Assembly: GCA_008680965.1 (NCBI GenBank)
Contig: NAKE01000001.1
Location: forward strand, 1,488,001 to 1,552,000
Origin: Collinsella aerofaciens
GTDB taxonomy: Bacteria > Actinomycetota > Coriobacteriia > Coriobacteriales > Coriobacteriaceae
Length of the DNA stretch: 64,000 bases
Direction of reading: 5' to 3'
Of this stretch, positions 1-9,681 are shown one piece after another; position 1 is the first letter of the stretch; each line of letters begins with the position of its first letter. A program made the translations under genes and the position numbers. Under the pieces are notes generated by a model. That model made no database searches. It saw nothing but the letters and a program-made list of their open reading frames with translations, and was not told where the DNA came from.

Positions 1-207
1 GTTCTTGTCGTTGTAATCGCAGTCGATGGTAACGAGCTGAATGAGTTCACCGATCTGCGGGGCGGCCAGGCCGCAACCGCCGTTGTCGAACATCATCTTC
101 TTCATCTTCTCGGCAAGTGCCTCGATCGCCGGGGTGATCTCCTCGATGACGGCGCACTCCTGGCGCAGACGAGGGTCGGGCGACAGTACGATTCCGTTGG
201 CTTCCAT
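1..207 (-). CDS. def: Peptide deformylase, N-terminal part (runs off the window)
   Basis: Removes the formyl group from the N-terminal methionine of new proteins. Only the first 69 codons are in the window, beginning MEANGIVLSPDPRLR. They contain motif I as GCGLAAPQIG, the glycine-rich strand that forms the active site; the metal-binding EGCLS and HExxH motifs lie beyond the edge. The ATG at 207 is preferred to the in-frame ATG at 213 because the upstream AAAGG is six bases from the former and touches the latter. It follows priA by 18 bases on the same strand, the usual priA-def order. Confidence 0.9.
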   Translation of the reverse strand, partial: MEANGIVLSPDPRLRQECAVIEEITPAIEALAEKMKKMMFDNGGCGLAAPQIGELIQLVTIDCDYNDKN

Positions 208-225
208 GGCCATCCTTTCGGGTTG

Positions 226-2679
226 TTACATCAAATCATAGGCGTCGACGTCAACGCTCACGCTCACGCCGCGCACGGAGCCCACCTCTTTGAGGCAGGC
301 GTCGATATCATCAGAGACATGGTACCCTACCGGCGACTTTACAAGCAGATGGAAGCGGTAACGGTCCTTGGCTCTCTCGATTACACACGAAGCCGGACCA
401 AGCACCTGGGGTACGACGCTCCCCGCCCGCAAAAAGTCGGGCGCGGCGGCATGCCAGCGACGCTTGAGGAGCTTCGCGATGCGACCGATGTAGTCTCGCG
501 CGTCATCCGCGTTCGTCGACCATACCAAAATGTTGGTCAGGCACACGAACGGCGGATACAGGGCGTCGCGGCGCTGGTCCAGGTCGTAGTCGGTAAAGAT
601 CGAACGGTCGTGCTCGGCGACGGCGCGAATGACCGGGTCATCGGGCAGGTAGGTCTGGATGATGACCTCGCCGGGACGATCGCCGCGGCCGGCGCGGCCC
701 GCAACCTGCTCCAGCAGATCGTAGGCGCGCTCCCCTGCTCTAAAATCGGGCAGCTTGAGCGCAAAGTCGGCATTGACCACGCCCACGAGCGTGACCTCGG
801 GAAAGTCGAGGCCCTTGGCAATCATCTGAGTACCCAGCAGCACCGCGCAATCGGCGGCATCGAACTGTTCGAGCAGCTTTTTGTGTGCGTCCTTGCCGCG
901 CGTGGAATCGGCGTCCATGCGAATGATGGCGACGTCGTCAGGCAGCATCTGGTGCAGTGCGTCCTCAATCTGCTGCGTACCCAGGCCCATTTTTGCCAGG
1001 TAGCGACTGCCGCACTTGGGACAGCGACTCGTGGGCGCCGGATAGGGCTGCACGCGCCAGGACGATCCGCAGGTGTGGCACTGCAGCGTGTGCGTGCGCT
1101 CGTGGTACGTGAGCGCGGTGGAGCAGTGGTTGCAGGTGGGCACGCAGCCGCACTCGCGGCACATAAGAAACGGCGCAAAGCCGCGACGGTTGTGCAGCAA
1201 CACGGCCTTTTCGCGACGCTCGACCACACGCTCCAGGCCTTCCATCAGCGGTTTAGAGAACATGGAGCGACTGCCGTGTGCGAACTCGCGGCGCAGGTCG
1301 GCAATGCGAACCGTAGGCAGGACCGAGTGCCCCGGGCGCTCGGGCATCTCGACGCGCGTCCAGGTGGCACCGTTATACGTGCCGCGGCGGCAGCGGTCGA
1401 GGGCCTCGGCCGAGGGCGTGGCGGAGCCCAACACGAGCGGACACCGATAGCGACGCGCCATCTCGGCAGCAACCTCGCGCGCATGGTAGCGCGGACTGGA
1501 ACCCTGCTTGTAGCTGGTCTCGTGCTCCTCGTCGATGATGATGAGACCCAGGTCGCTGAGCGGGCAAAAGAGCGCCGAGCGGGCGCCCACGACCACGCGG
1601 GCCGAACCGCTGGCGACCATGTCCCACTGGTCCAGGCGCTCACCGGCCGAAAGGCGCGAATGGAACACAGCGACCGTCTCGCCAAAGCGCGAGCGGAAGC
1701 GGCCGACGGTCTGGGCCGTCAGCGAGATCTCGGGCACGAGCACGCAGGCCGAACGGCCGGCCGCCAGCACGCGCTCAATCGCCGAAAGGTAGACCTCGGT
1801 TTTGCCGGATCCGGTAACGCCATCGACCAGCACCACATCTCCGTGAGCGTCCAGGCGTGCGCGCTCAATCTGCGCGAGGGCCTGCTGCTGGCCGTTGGTG
1901 AGTGCCACCGGGGCCTTACCGCTCGCCGAGGACAGTGTGGTCTGCTCGCTGCAGCTACGCCACGCACGGCGCTCCTCCACCACGACGACGCCACGTTTTT
2001 CGAGTGCCTTAATGGTCGCCGACATGCTGTTGTAAAGCAGGTTGAGGTCGCGCGTCGTGACCGGGCCGCATTGGAGCGCCTCGATGAGCTGACGCTGACG
2101 GACCGCGGTCTTGGGCGGCGTATAGTCAAAGCCATCGGGCGTAAGCATCACCCAGCGGTTTTGGATAGGCTTGACGGCGGGGCGCTCAACCGTCCACGCC
2201 CCGTCATCGCCCTTCACGACACGCGGGCTGCCGCCCGGAGGCAAAAACAGACGCAGGCATTCGGAAAGCGTCGCGACATACTCGCGGCTCATCCAACGCG
2301 CAATGCGGGCGGCCTCGGCGCCAAAGAGCGGTTTGCTGAGGATGGCCTCGACGGGCTTGATGCGCACTGGATCAAGGACGGTGTTTCCTTGCAGCTCGCC
2401 CAGCCCAGACGCAATGTCGACGATATAGCCAGCGGCCGCACGGTTTCCAAAATGAACTAGGACGGTGGAGCCGATCTGGGCCTCATTGGCAAGGGACTGC
2501 GGAATGCCGTAGGCAAAAGGCTCGGACAGCGCACGGGTGGGAATGTCCAGGACCACGCTCGCGTAGGCGGCAATGGGCTCTGGCGCAGGCTCAGGTTTGG
2601 CCTGCTCGGCCGTGCGGGCATGCTTCATGGGAGCTTGCTCCGGTTCGGGCGAACCAAACAGCGACAGTTGCTCGGCCAT
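226..2679 (-). CDS. priA: Primosomal protein N', replication restart helicase PriA
   Basis: A 3'-5' DNA helicase that reloads the replisome at stalled forks. The 817-residue protein has the PriA N-terminal DNA-binding region, a Walker A GVTGSGKTE near residue 288, a DEEH box, and a helicase core interrupted by a zinc module with CxxC pairs (CREC, CNHC, CHTC, CPKC) around residues 505-555. The start is supported by GGAGGTG nine bases upstream. The first residues read MAEQLSLFGSP: QLSLF at residues 4-8 fits the beta-clamp-binding pentapeptide QL[S/D]LF, and about 30 Pro/Glu/Lys-rich residues link it to the conserved domain. The clamp contact is inference. Confidence 0.96.
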   Translation of the reverse strand: MAEQLSLFGSPEPEQAPMKHARTAEQAKPEPAPEPIAAYASVVLDIPTRALSEPFAYGIPQSLANEAQIGSTVLVHFGNRAAAGYIVDIASGLGELQGNTVLDPVRIKPVEAILSKPLFGAEAARIARWMSREYVATLSECLRLFLPPGGSPRVVKGDDGAWTVERPAVKPIQNRWVMLTPDGFDYTPPKTAVRQRQLIEALQCGPVTTRDLNLLYNSMSATIKALEKRGVVVVEERRAWRSCSEQTTLSSASGKAPVALTNGQQQALAQIERARLDAHGDVVLVDGVTGSGKTEVYLSAIERVLAAGRSACVLVPEISLTAQTVGRFRSRFGETVAVFHSRLSAGERLDQWDMVASGSARVVVGARSALFCPLSDLGLIIIDEEHETSYKQGSSPRYHAREVAAEMARRYRCPLVLGSATPSAEALDRCRRGTYNGATWTRVEMPERPGHSVLPTVRIADLRREFAHGSRSMFSKPLMEGLERVVERREKAVLLHNRRGFAPFLMCRECGCVPTCNHCSTALTYHERTHTLQCHTCGSSWRVQPYPAPTSRCPKCGSRYLAKMGLGTQQIEDALHQMLPDDVAIIRMDADSTRGKDAHKKLLEQFDAADCAVLLGTQMIAKGLDFPEVTLVGVVNADFALKLPDFRAGERAYDLLEQVAGRAGRGDRPGEVIIQTYLPDDPVIRAVAEHDRSIFTDYDLDQRRDALYPPFVCLTNILVWSTNADDARDYIGRIAKLLKRRWHAAAPDFLRAGSVVPQVLGPASCVIERAKDRYRFHLLVKSPVGYHVSDDIDACLKEVGSVRGVSVSVDVDAYDLM

Positions 2680-2709
2680 GGCGCCAGCACCTCCTATCCC
2701 ATACGTCTA

Positions 2710-2745
2710 CAGAAACAAGAGCCCCACTCGCGGTGAGCGGGGCTC
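2710..2745 (-). terminator. Rho-independent terminator after gltX
   Basis: A hairpin with arms GAGCCCC and GGGGCTC, extended by CTC pairs, lies at 2719-2745. On the minus strand it is followed by TTGTTT. It sits between the gltX stop and the priA start. Confidence 0.6.
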
Positions 2746-2768
2746 GGATACATACGTTTGCGCAGCGA

Positions 2769-4244
2769 TTACAGCGCCATCGTACGGGCGCGGTCGATGC
2801 GCGCCAGGCAGTCGTCGCGGCCGACGAGCGCCATGGTCTCGCCCAGCGGAGGGCTCACCATGTTGCCGCAGACGGCGACGCGCACGGCCTGGAACACCAC
2901 GCGCTTCTTGAGGTCCATCTGCTCGGGCAGCGGCTCAAGCGCGGCATCGATGGCCTCGGCCGTCCACTCGGTAACACCCTCAAGCGCGGCCTTGGCGGCA
3001 TCCAGAATGGCACCCATGCCCTCCTTGGCCAGGCCCTTGTTGACAGACTTCTCGTCATACTCGAGCGTCTCGGCCGTGGCAAAGATGGGAGCGGCAACGG
3101 TCACGGCGTCGGCCGGCATCTTGGTGCGCGGCTTAACGATGGCGGCAAGCGCGTCGATCCAGTCCTCGCCGTACTCGACGTTACCCTCGATGAGACCCGC
3201 CTCGTGCAGCTCGGGGACCATGATCTCGTCGGCAAACTGGGCGTCAGACATGCCGTTGATGTACTCGGCATTGACCCAGTCGAGCTTCTTAGGGTCGAAG
3301 GTCGCCGGGTTCTTGGAAATGCGGTCGAGCGAGAACTTGCTGGCCAGAACCTCGCGCGGGATGATCGTGGTCTCGCCGTCGAGCGACCAGCCGAGCAGCG
3401 CCAGGTAGTTGACGAACGCGTCGGGCAGGTAGCCGGCATCGCGGTACTCCTCCACCGAGGTGGCGCCGTGGCGCTTGGAGAGCTTCTTGCCGTCGGCGCC
3501 CAGGATCATAGAGATGTGGGCGAACGTAGGCACGGGCGCGCCGAGGGCCTCGTAGACCATGACCTGGCGCGGGGTGTTGGACAGGTGATCGTCACCGCGG
3601 ATGACGTGGGTGATCTTCATCATGGCGTCATCGACGACGGTCGCGAAGTTGTACGTGGGCGTTCCGTCGGAGCGGAAGATGACAAAGTCGTCGAGCTCCT
3701 TGGCGTCGAAGGTCACCTCGCCATGGACGGCGTCGTGGATGACGACGTCGCCGCGGTCCTCGGGCACCTTGATGCGCAGGACGTAGGGCTCGCCGGCCTC
3801 GATGCGGCGGCGTGCCTCCTCGGGATCAAGATCGCGGCAACGACGCTGATAGCCCTGGAAGGGGTCCTTGCGCTCCTGAGCGGCCTTGCGATCGGCCTCG
3901 AGCTGCTCCTTGGTGCAGAAGCAGGGATAGGCCTTGCCCTCATCCCAGAGCTGCTGGGCGGCCTGCTTGTAAAGGTCCAGACGCTCGGTCTGGGCATAGG
4001 GGCCAAAATCGCCGCCCACCTCGGGGCCCTCGTCCCAGTCCAGACCCAGCCAACGCATGGCGCGCAGAATGATCTGCGTGTTCTCGTCGGTGGAACGGGT
4101 GGGGTCGGTGTCGTCGATGCGCAGGATGAACGTACCGCCGTTTGCGCGGGCGAAAGCCCAGTTATAGATAGCGGTGCGGGCGCCGCCGATGTGCAGCTTG
4201 CCCGTCGGTGAGGGTGCAAAGCGGACGCGAACGTCTGATGCCAT
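2769..4244 (-). CDS. gltX: Glutamyl-tRNA synthetase
   Basis: Class I aminoacyl-tRNA synthetase that charges tRNA-Glu. The 491-residue protein starts MASDVRVRFAPSPTG; the HIGH-type signature is LHIGG at residues 16-20 and the KMSKS-type loop is KLSKRHG near residue 253. An ATG upstream would add 24 residues, but the chosen ATG has GAGGAG eight bases ahead and matches the usual N-terminus. Whether it also misacylates tRNA-Gln (an indirect Gln-tRNA route) cannot be judged here because no gatCAB is in view. Two tRNA-Glu genes lie about 12 kb away. Confidence 0.96.
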   Translation of the reverse strand: MASDVRVRFAPSPTGKLHIGGARTAIYNWAFARANGGTFILRIDDTDPTRSTDENTQIILRAMRWLGLDWDEGPEVGGDFGPYAQTERLDLYKQAAQQLWDEGKAYPCFCTKEQLEADRKAAQERKDPFQGYQRRCRDLDPEEARRRIEAGEPYVLRIKVPEDRGDVVIHDAVHGEVTFDAKELDDFVIFRSDGTPTYNFATVVDDAMMKITHVIRGDDHLSNTPRQVMVYEALGAPVPTFAHISMILGADGKKLSKRHGATSVEEYRDAGYLPDAFVNYLALLGWSLDGETTIIPREVLASKFSLDRISKNPATFDPKKLDWVNAEYINGMSDAQFADEIMVPELHEAGLIEGNVEYGEDWIDALAAIVKPRTKMPADAVTVAAPIFATAETLEYDEKSVNKGLAKEGMGAILDAAKAALEGVTEWTAEAIDAALEPLPEQMDLKKRVVFQAVRVAVCGNMVSPPLGETMALVGRDDCLARIDRARTMAL

Positions 4245-4325
4245 GGAAATCTCCTCGATTGCAGGATGGATGTCTAACTGCACCAGTATAAAGCAACAAT
4301 GCCCACCTCCGCACAAAGGGCACCG

Positions 4326-4360
4326 ACCTACTCATTTAAGCCTGTCCCCAATGAGTAGGT
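4326..4360. repeat. Small hairpin repeat with a CCTGTCCCC loop
   Basis: Perfect 11-base arms, ACCTACTCATT and AATGAGTAGGT, flank a 13-base loop containing GCCTGTCCCC. It lies between gltX and metK, which diverge. The same GCCTGTCCCC string is the centre of the hairpin that serves as the IS target at 46870, although the arms there are unrelated. It has no T-run, so it is not an ordinary terminator. Confidence 0.6.
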
Positions 4361-4392
4361 GCGGAAAGGGTGTGAATATTCGTTTAACGCGC

Positions 4393-4398
4393 TATGAT
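4393..4398 (+). promoter_or_regulatory. Candidate -10 box for metK
   Basis: TATGAT lies 67 bases before the metK start. No good -35 box is seen at 16-18 bases, so the call is weak. The leader does not show a SAM riboswitch I can recognise. Confidence 0.25.
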
Positions 4399-4465
4399 GT
4401 GCCCTTGCATATAGAGCTCGGCGGAATGGTAACGGTCGCCGGGACACGTTTTTGAAAGGACAATC

Positions 4466-5746
<1,281 letters not shown>

Positions 5747-5783
5747 TTAGAAACCACCAAGGTCGCAACACGCACACGCTTTC

Positions 5784-5820
5784 AAAAGAAGTACCGGCCC
5801 CAACCGGTACTTCTTTTTTA
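5784..5820 (+). terminator. Rho-independent terminator after metK
   Basis: GAAGTACCGG and CCGGTACTTC form a perfect 10-base stem at 5788-5813, flanked by AAAA and TTTTTT. The symmetry means it could act on both strands. Confidence 0.9.
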
Positions 5821-5913
5821 TTAATCCGGTGGTGAAGATTTTTCGATATGAGCCTACGCTGCGTCACCAGCCAATGATTATTGCAGCATGCGCGCTTCTA
5901 CCATGTATCCTTA

Positions 5914-6035
5914 GTCCCGAGGGGCGGGGCATAAGGTCGATCGCGAGTTCCGCACGAGCCGGAGAGCACTTAATGTGCTCTCCGTGCGAGTCAGGACTGT
6001 CCGAGCAGGCGACCTTATGCCCCGCCCCTCGGGAC
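5914..6035 (+). repeat. Structured intergenic element, copy A (possible leader RNA)
   Basis: Two perfect 26-base arms at 5914-5939 and 6010-6035 enclose a core with a second hairpin, GGAGAGCAC - TTAAT - GTGCTCTCC, at 5961-5983. CGCAC and GTGCG flank this hairpin and can pair. The core strings GCGAGTTCCGCAC, GCACTTAATGTGC and CAGGACTGT recur in the element at 23075-23203, read in the direction of ptsH. The arms differ between the two copies but stay complementary. The element ends 23 bases before the sdaA start. A weak TTGCAG (5881-5886) and TGTATC (5904-5909) pair would start RNA at its left edge. It may be a structured RNA or a MITE-like mobile repeat. Confidence 0.85.
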
Positions 6036-6058
6036 GAAGGGATAGAACAGGAGCGCAT

Positions 6059-7666
6059 ATGGCAGGCAAGCCGCAAACACTAGCTACGACCTCGGCATTC
6101 GAGATCTTGGGGCCCGTCATGGTCGGCCCCAGCTCATCGCACACCGCCGGCGCCCTGCGCTGCGCCCAGGTTGCCGCCAGCCTGCTGGAAGGTCGCATCA
6201 CCAAGGTCAACTTTGGCCTGTGGAACTCCTTTGCCCATACCTACCGCGGCCACGGCACCGACCGCGCGCTCGTCGCGGGTATCTTGGGGCTCGATACCGA
6301 CGACGAGAACATCAAGCAGGCCTTTGACCTCGCGCGCGAGCAGGGCCTCGACTATCACTTTGAAATTAAGGGCGACGACGCCTCAATCCACCCCAACACC
6401 GTCGACATCGACATGGTCGACGACACGGGCGCCACGGCACAGGTCCGCGGCGAGAGCCTTGGCGGCGGCAAGATGCGCATCAGCCGCATCAACGGCGTTG
6501 GCGTCGACATCTCGGGCATGTATTCCACGCTCTTCGTGGCGCACCAGGACGTCCCCGGCGTGCTCGCCGCGCTCACGAACCTGCTTGCCTACGCCCACGT
6601 CAACATCGCCTTCTGCCGCACCTACCGCACCGAGGTGGGCGGTCAGGCCTACTCCGTCTTTGAGACCGACGGCGCTCCCGACGACACCGTCGTCCCCATG
6701 CTGCGAAAGCTCGACAATGTCGATTACGCCACATTTATCGAGCTCCCGGGCTCGGCCTCGTCGCTCTCCCCCGGCGTCTCGGCCAAGGAGATCTTCGACG
6801 ACGGCGAGCAGCTGCTCGATGCGTGCGCCGAGCTCGGCCTAAATATTGGCGCCGTCATGGCCGTGCGCGAGGCGCGTCTAACCGGCGAGGCCCATGCTAT
6901 CGCAGCCATGCGCCGCGTGCTCGACGTCATGCGCGAGGAGACCACGGCGCCCATCGCCAATCCGCAGCGATCGCTCGGCGGGCTGATCGGCGGCGAGGCC
7001 AAGCTCGTCGATGCCACCTGCCGCAACGATTTGAGCACAAGCCTGATGGGCCCCGTTCAGACCGATGCCGTGGCCCGCGCGATGGCCGTGCTCGAGCGCT
7101 CCGCCACCATGGGCGTGATCGTTGCCGCCCCCACGGCCGGCTCCGCGGGCGTCGTCCCCGGCTGCGTGCTGGCGCTCGCCGATCACCTCCAGCTCGACGA
7201 CGAACAGGTCATGGATGCCCTCTACTGCGCCGCCGCCATCGGCCTCAACCTCACCACGAGCGCCTGCGTCGCCGGCGCCGAGGGCGGATGCCAGGCCGAG
7301 GTTGGAAGCGCTGCCGCCATGGCCGCCGCCGCGCTGGTCCAGATGATGGGCGGCACTCCCGAGCAGGCGCTCGACGCCAGCTCCATCGCACTGAGCAACC
7401 TGTTGGGCCTCGTTTGCGACCCCGTCGGTGGCCTTGTCGAGGTGCCCTGCCAAAACCGCAACGCCATCGGCGTGGCCGCGGCCTTCAGCTCGGCGCAGCT
7501 CGCCCTCGCCGGCATCAAGAGCCTGGTGCCGTTTGACCAGATGGCGCACGTGATGCTCTCGGTTGGCCACGCCCTGCCCGCCACGCTGCGCGAGACGGCC
7601 AAGGGCGGCATCGCGCAGGCACCGGCAGCACTCTCGGCGTGCGCAAAATGCGGAATATGCGGATAG
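6059..7666 (+). CDS. sdaA: L-serine dehydratase, fused beta-ACT-alpha form, iron-sulfur dependent
   Basis: Converts L-serine to pyruvate and ammonia. The 535-residue chain joins the beta domain (PVMVGPSSSHTAGA near residue 25), an ACT-like regulatory segment at about 153-215, and the alpha catalytic domain at about 245-530. Cysteines in TTSACVAGAEGGCQ, CDPVGG and VEVPCQNRN are likely [4Fe-4S] ligands, and the tail ends CAKCGICG. The ATG at 6059 has AGGAG five bases upstream; an earlier in-frame start would run through the structured repeat. Single-chain forms are known, whereas Firmicutes usually split the two domains. Confidence 0.93.
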   Translation: MAGKPQTLATTSAFEILGPVMVGPSSSHTAGALRCAQVAASLLEGRITKVNFGLWNSFAHTYRGHGTDRALVAGILGLDTDDENIKQAFDLAREQGLDYHFEIKGDDASIHPNTVDIDMVDDTGATAQVRGESLGGGKMRISRINGVGVDISGMYSTLFVAHQDVPGVLAALTNLLAYAHVNIAFCRTYRTEVGGQAYSVFETDGAPDDTVVPMLRKLDNVDYATFIELPGSASSLSPGVSAKEIFDDGEQLLDACAELGLNIGAVMAVREARLTGEAHAIAAMRRVLDVMREETTAPIANPQRSLGGLIGGEAKLVDATCRNDLSTSLMGPVQTDAVARAMAVLERSATMGVIVAAPTAGSAGVVPGCVLALADHLQLDDEQVMDALYCAAAIGLNLTTSACVAGAEGGCQAEVGSAAAMAAAALVQMMGGTPEQALDASSIALSNLLGLVCDPVGGLVEVPCQNRNAIGVAAAFSSAQLALAGIKSLVPFDQMAHVMLSVGHALPATLRETAKGGIAQAPAALSACAKCGICG

Positions 7667-7681
7667 CGAGCAAAAGCGAAC

Positions 7682-7716
7682 GATAGGTGGGACATATGTC
7701 CCACCTATCCTTTATC
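7682..7716 (+). terminator. Palindromic terminator-like hairpin after sdaA
   Basis: A perfect 28-base palindrome at 7682-7709 (arm GATAGGTGGGACAT) is followed by CTTTAT. It lies 15 bases after the sdaA stop, so termination is the simplest reading. Confidence 0.6.
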
Positions 7717-7816
7717 GCCACTGTTTTCGTAACACAAGCAACTGCGTAATCGCTATAATTCAAGCCCAGTTAAAACACGATGAGCCGTAAGGCGAAACTC
7801 GAAGGAAATATATACG

Positions 7817-9553
7817 ATGTCGCAAATCGACCGCAGCCAACTGATCCCCGATCCGCAACAGCCCAGCAGGCAGCCCGGAGGCATCCAATCGCCGCGTCCC
7901 GTAGCGCCAGCTCATGGCCAACAGCACGGCGCGGCAAATACCTCCCCGCGCCCCAATCAGGGCCAGCATCAGCAGCGTCAGCAGCGTTCCGCACATGGCG
8001 CCGGTCACAACCAGGGCCCTTCGCACACTCGAGTTTCTAACAACCGCGGCCCCGCCAACAACCGCTCCGCAAAGGGTAATAAGACGGGCGGCAAGACGGC
8101 GTTCTTCGTCGTCCTCGGCCTTGTCGCTATCGTCTATATCGTGGGCGTCGTGGCGTTTTCGCAGATTGCCTACCCCAACACCACCATCGCCGGCGTCGAT
8201 ATCTCGTTTTCCAACGCCTCATCCGCCGCTACCAAGGTCAACTCAGCGTGGAAGCACTACAAGCTCACCGTTTCGGGTGAAGACTTTAGCTGGACCTATC
8301 AGCCCGAATCCGACGAGCCCATCGTCGACGGCGAGGCAGCTGCCCACGAGATTATCGGCAGCAACGAGCCGCTGCTGTGGCCTTCGCGCCTGATTGCCTC
8401 GCTCGGCGGCAAGAACGTTAGCGCGACCAAAAACGGTACCATCGACCTGGAACAGGACGTCGACCTGTCCATGCTCTCGGACGCCTTTGACCAAAAGCAG
8501 TTCGAGGAGGATCTGGGTGCCGCCATCGACGCATTCAACGAGGGCCGCACGGGTACCTTTGAGGCATCGAGCTCCTACGACGAGAAGGCGGGCAAGTTCA
8601 CGATCGAGAAGGCCCGCTCCAACGAAAAGCTCAACCGCGAGCATGTCATTAAGTATGCGGAGATCGAGCTCGCGTCGCTGTCCGAGACCGTCGATCTTAC
8701 GAAGCTCGGAAACGATGCCTACGAGCCGCTCAACGGCACACTCACCAACGACCAGATCCAGGCCGCATGCGATGCCGCCAACAACTTCCTGGGCGTTAAC
8801 GTGACCCTTAAGCTCAACGGCAACGATGCCGGCAAGGTCGACGGCAGCTCGGTGCTGCAGTGGATCAGTTTTGCCGACCCCGCGAACCCCACACTTGACA
8901 CCTCCCAGATCAGCAACTGGGCAGCAGACCTCGCCAATGGCTTTAACACCGTGGGCTCCACTCGTTGGTGGACGCGCGCCGATGGCAAGCAATGTGCCGT
9001 CGAAGGCGGTGACTTTGGTTGGTCTATCGATAGCAGCACGCTTGCCAAGCAGGTCGAGGATGCTATAAACAACAAGCAGACCGGCGAGATTGAGATCAAT
9101 TACTCCCAGAAGGCCGACACCTTTACCGCCAAGGGCGAGCCCGATTGGAAGGCGTATATCGACGTCGACCTGTCCGAGCAGCACGCGCGCTACTACGACG
9201 AGAGCGGCAATATCGTTTGGGAGGCCAACTTTATTTCCGGCAAACCGGGCGAAGACGCCACCCCCGAGGGCGTGTGGCAGATCAACAGCAACGACGGCGC
9301 CACCAAGCTTATCGGCGCCAAGGACCCCAAGACCGGTAAGCCCAAATACGAGAGCCCGGTGAGCTACTGGATGCCGTTTGAGGGCAACATGGTTGGCTTC
9401 CACGACGCTACCTGGCAAAACGATTCGAGTTTCGATAGTGCCGAATCGTACAAATGGTGCGGTAGCCACGGCTGCATCAATCTGCGCCTGGCCGATGCCA
9501 AGGCGCTCCACGACTGCATCAAAGTCGGTCTGTGCGTGGTCGTGCATTCCTAG
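7817..9553 (+). CDS. Membrane-anchored L,D-transpeptidase (YkuD family)
   Basis: A peptidoglycan cross-linking enzyme acting outside the membrane. The 578-residue protein has about 93 disordered cytoplasmic residues rich in Gln, Pro, His and Asn, one membrane span at about 94-118, then a peptidoglycan-binding-4-like region and a C-terminal YkuD domain. The catalytic motif is SHGCINLRL, with His551 and Cys553. GAAGGA precedes the ATG. It is followed after 128 bases by a MacAB-like export set on the same strand; a hairpin in the gap (9620-9644) lacks a T-run. The substrate and the type of link made (3-3 or protein anchoring) cannot be told from sequence. Confidence 0.93.
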   Translation: MSQIDRSQLIPDPQQPSRQPGGIQSPRPVAPAHGQQHGAANTSPRPNQGQHQQRQQRSAHGAGHNQGPSHTRVSNNRGPANNRSAKGNKTGGKTAFFVVLGLVAIVYIVGVVAFSQIAYPNTTIAGVDISFSNASSAATKVNSAWKHYKLTVSGEDFSWTYQPESDEPIVDGEAAAHEIIGSNEPLLWPSRLIASLGGKNVSATKNGTIDLEQDVDLSMLSDAFDQKQFEEDLGAAIDAFNEGRTGTFEASSSYDEKAGKFTIEKARSNEKLNREHVIKYAEIELASLSETVDLTKLGNDAYEPLNGTLTNDQIQAACDAANNFLGVNVTLKLNGNDAGKVDGSSVLQWISFADPANPTLDTSQISNWAADLANGFNTVGSTRWWTRADGKQCAVEGGDFGWSIDSSTLAKQVEDAINNKQTGEIEINYSQKADTFTAKGEPDWKAYIDVDLSEQHARYYDESGNIVWEANFISGKPGEDATPEGVWQINSNDGATKLIGAKDPKTGKPKYESPVSYWMPFEGNMVGFHDATWQNDSSFDSAESYKWCGSHGCINLRLADAKALHDCIKVGLCVVVHS

Positions 9554-9619
9554 CACATCACGCGTGTCACAACAAAGCTCAGCGTCACCTACCTTTCGAT
9601 GCTGAAAGAATCGCGCCTG

Positions 9620-9644
9620 TGCGCCCGCCCCAACCGGTGGGCGC
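9620..9644 (+). other. Intercistronic hairpin without a T-run
   Basis: GCGCCCGCC and GGTGGGCGC can pair around CCAACC between the L,D-transpeptidase and adaptor genes. It is followed by ATATAC rather than Ts. It may be a processing or attenuation site rather than a terminator. Confidence 0.35.
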
Positions 9645-9681
9645 ATATACTTATCGCGGTAAGTTCTATAAAGGAGACGCT

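Noticed and set aside
223..2460. A 745-codon open frame on the plus strand opposite priA
   Set aside because: It is a GC-rich antisense shadow: low-complexity translation, no family motifs, and the opposite strand has a complete PriA.
2733..4211. A 492-codon open frame opposite gltX
   Set aside because: Shadow of gltX, with no domain and no start signal.
4361..4465. A SAM riboswitch before metK
   Set aside because: No SAM-I, SAM-II or SAM-IV pattern could be traced; only a small hairpin repeat and a weak -10 box are visible.
5961..5983. The inner hairpin as a plain terminator of metK
   Set aside because: metK already has a strong terminator at 5784-5820, and the hairpin lacks a T-run and is part of a larger conserved structure.
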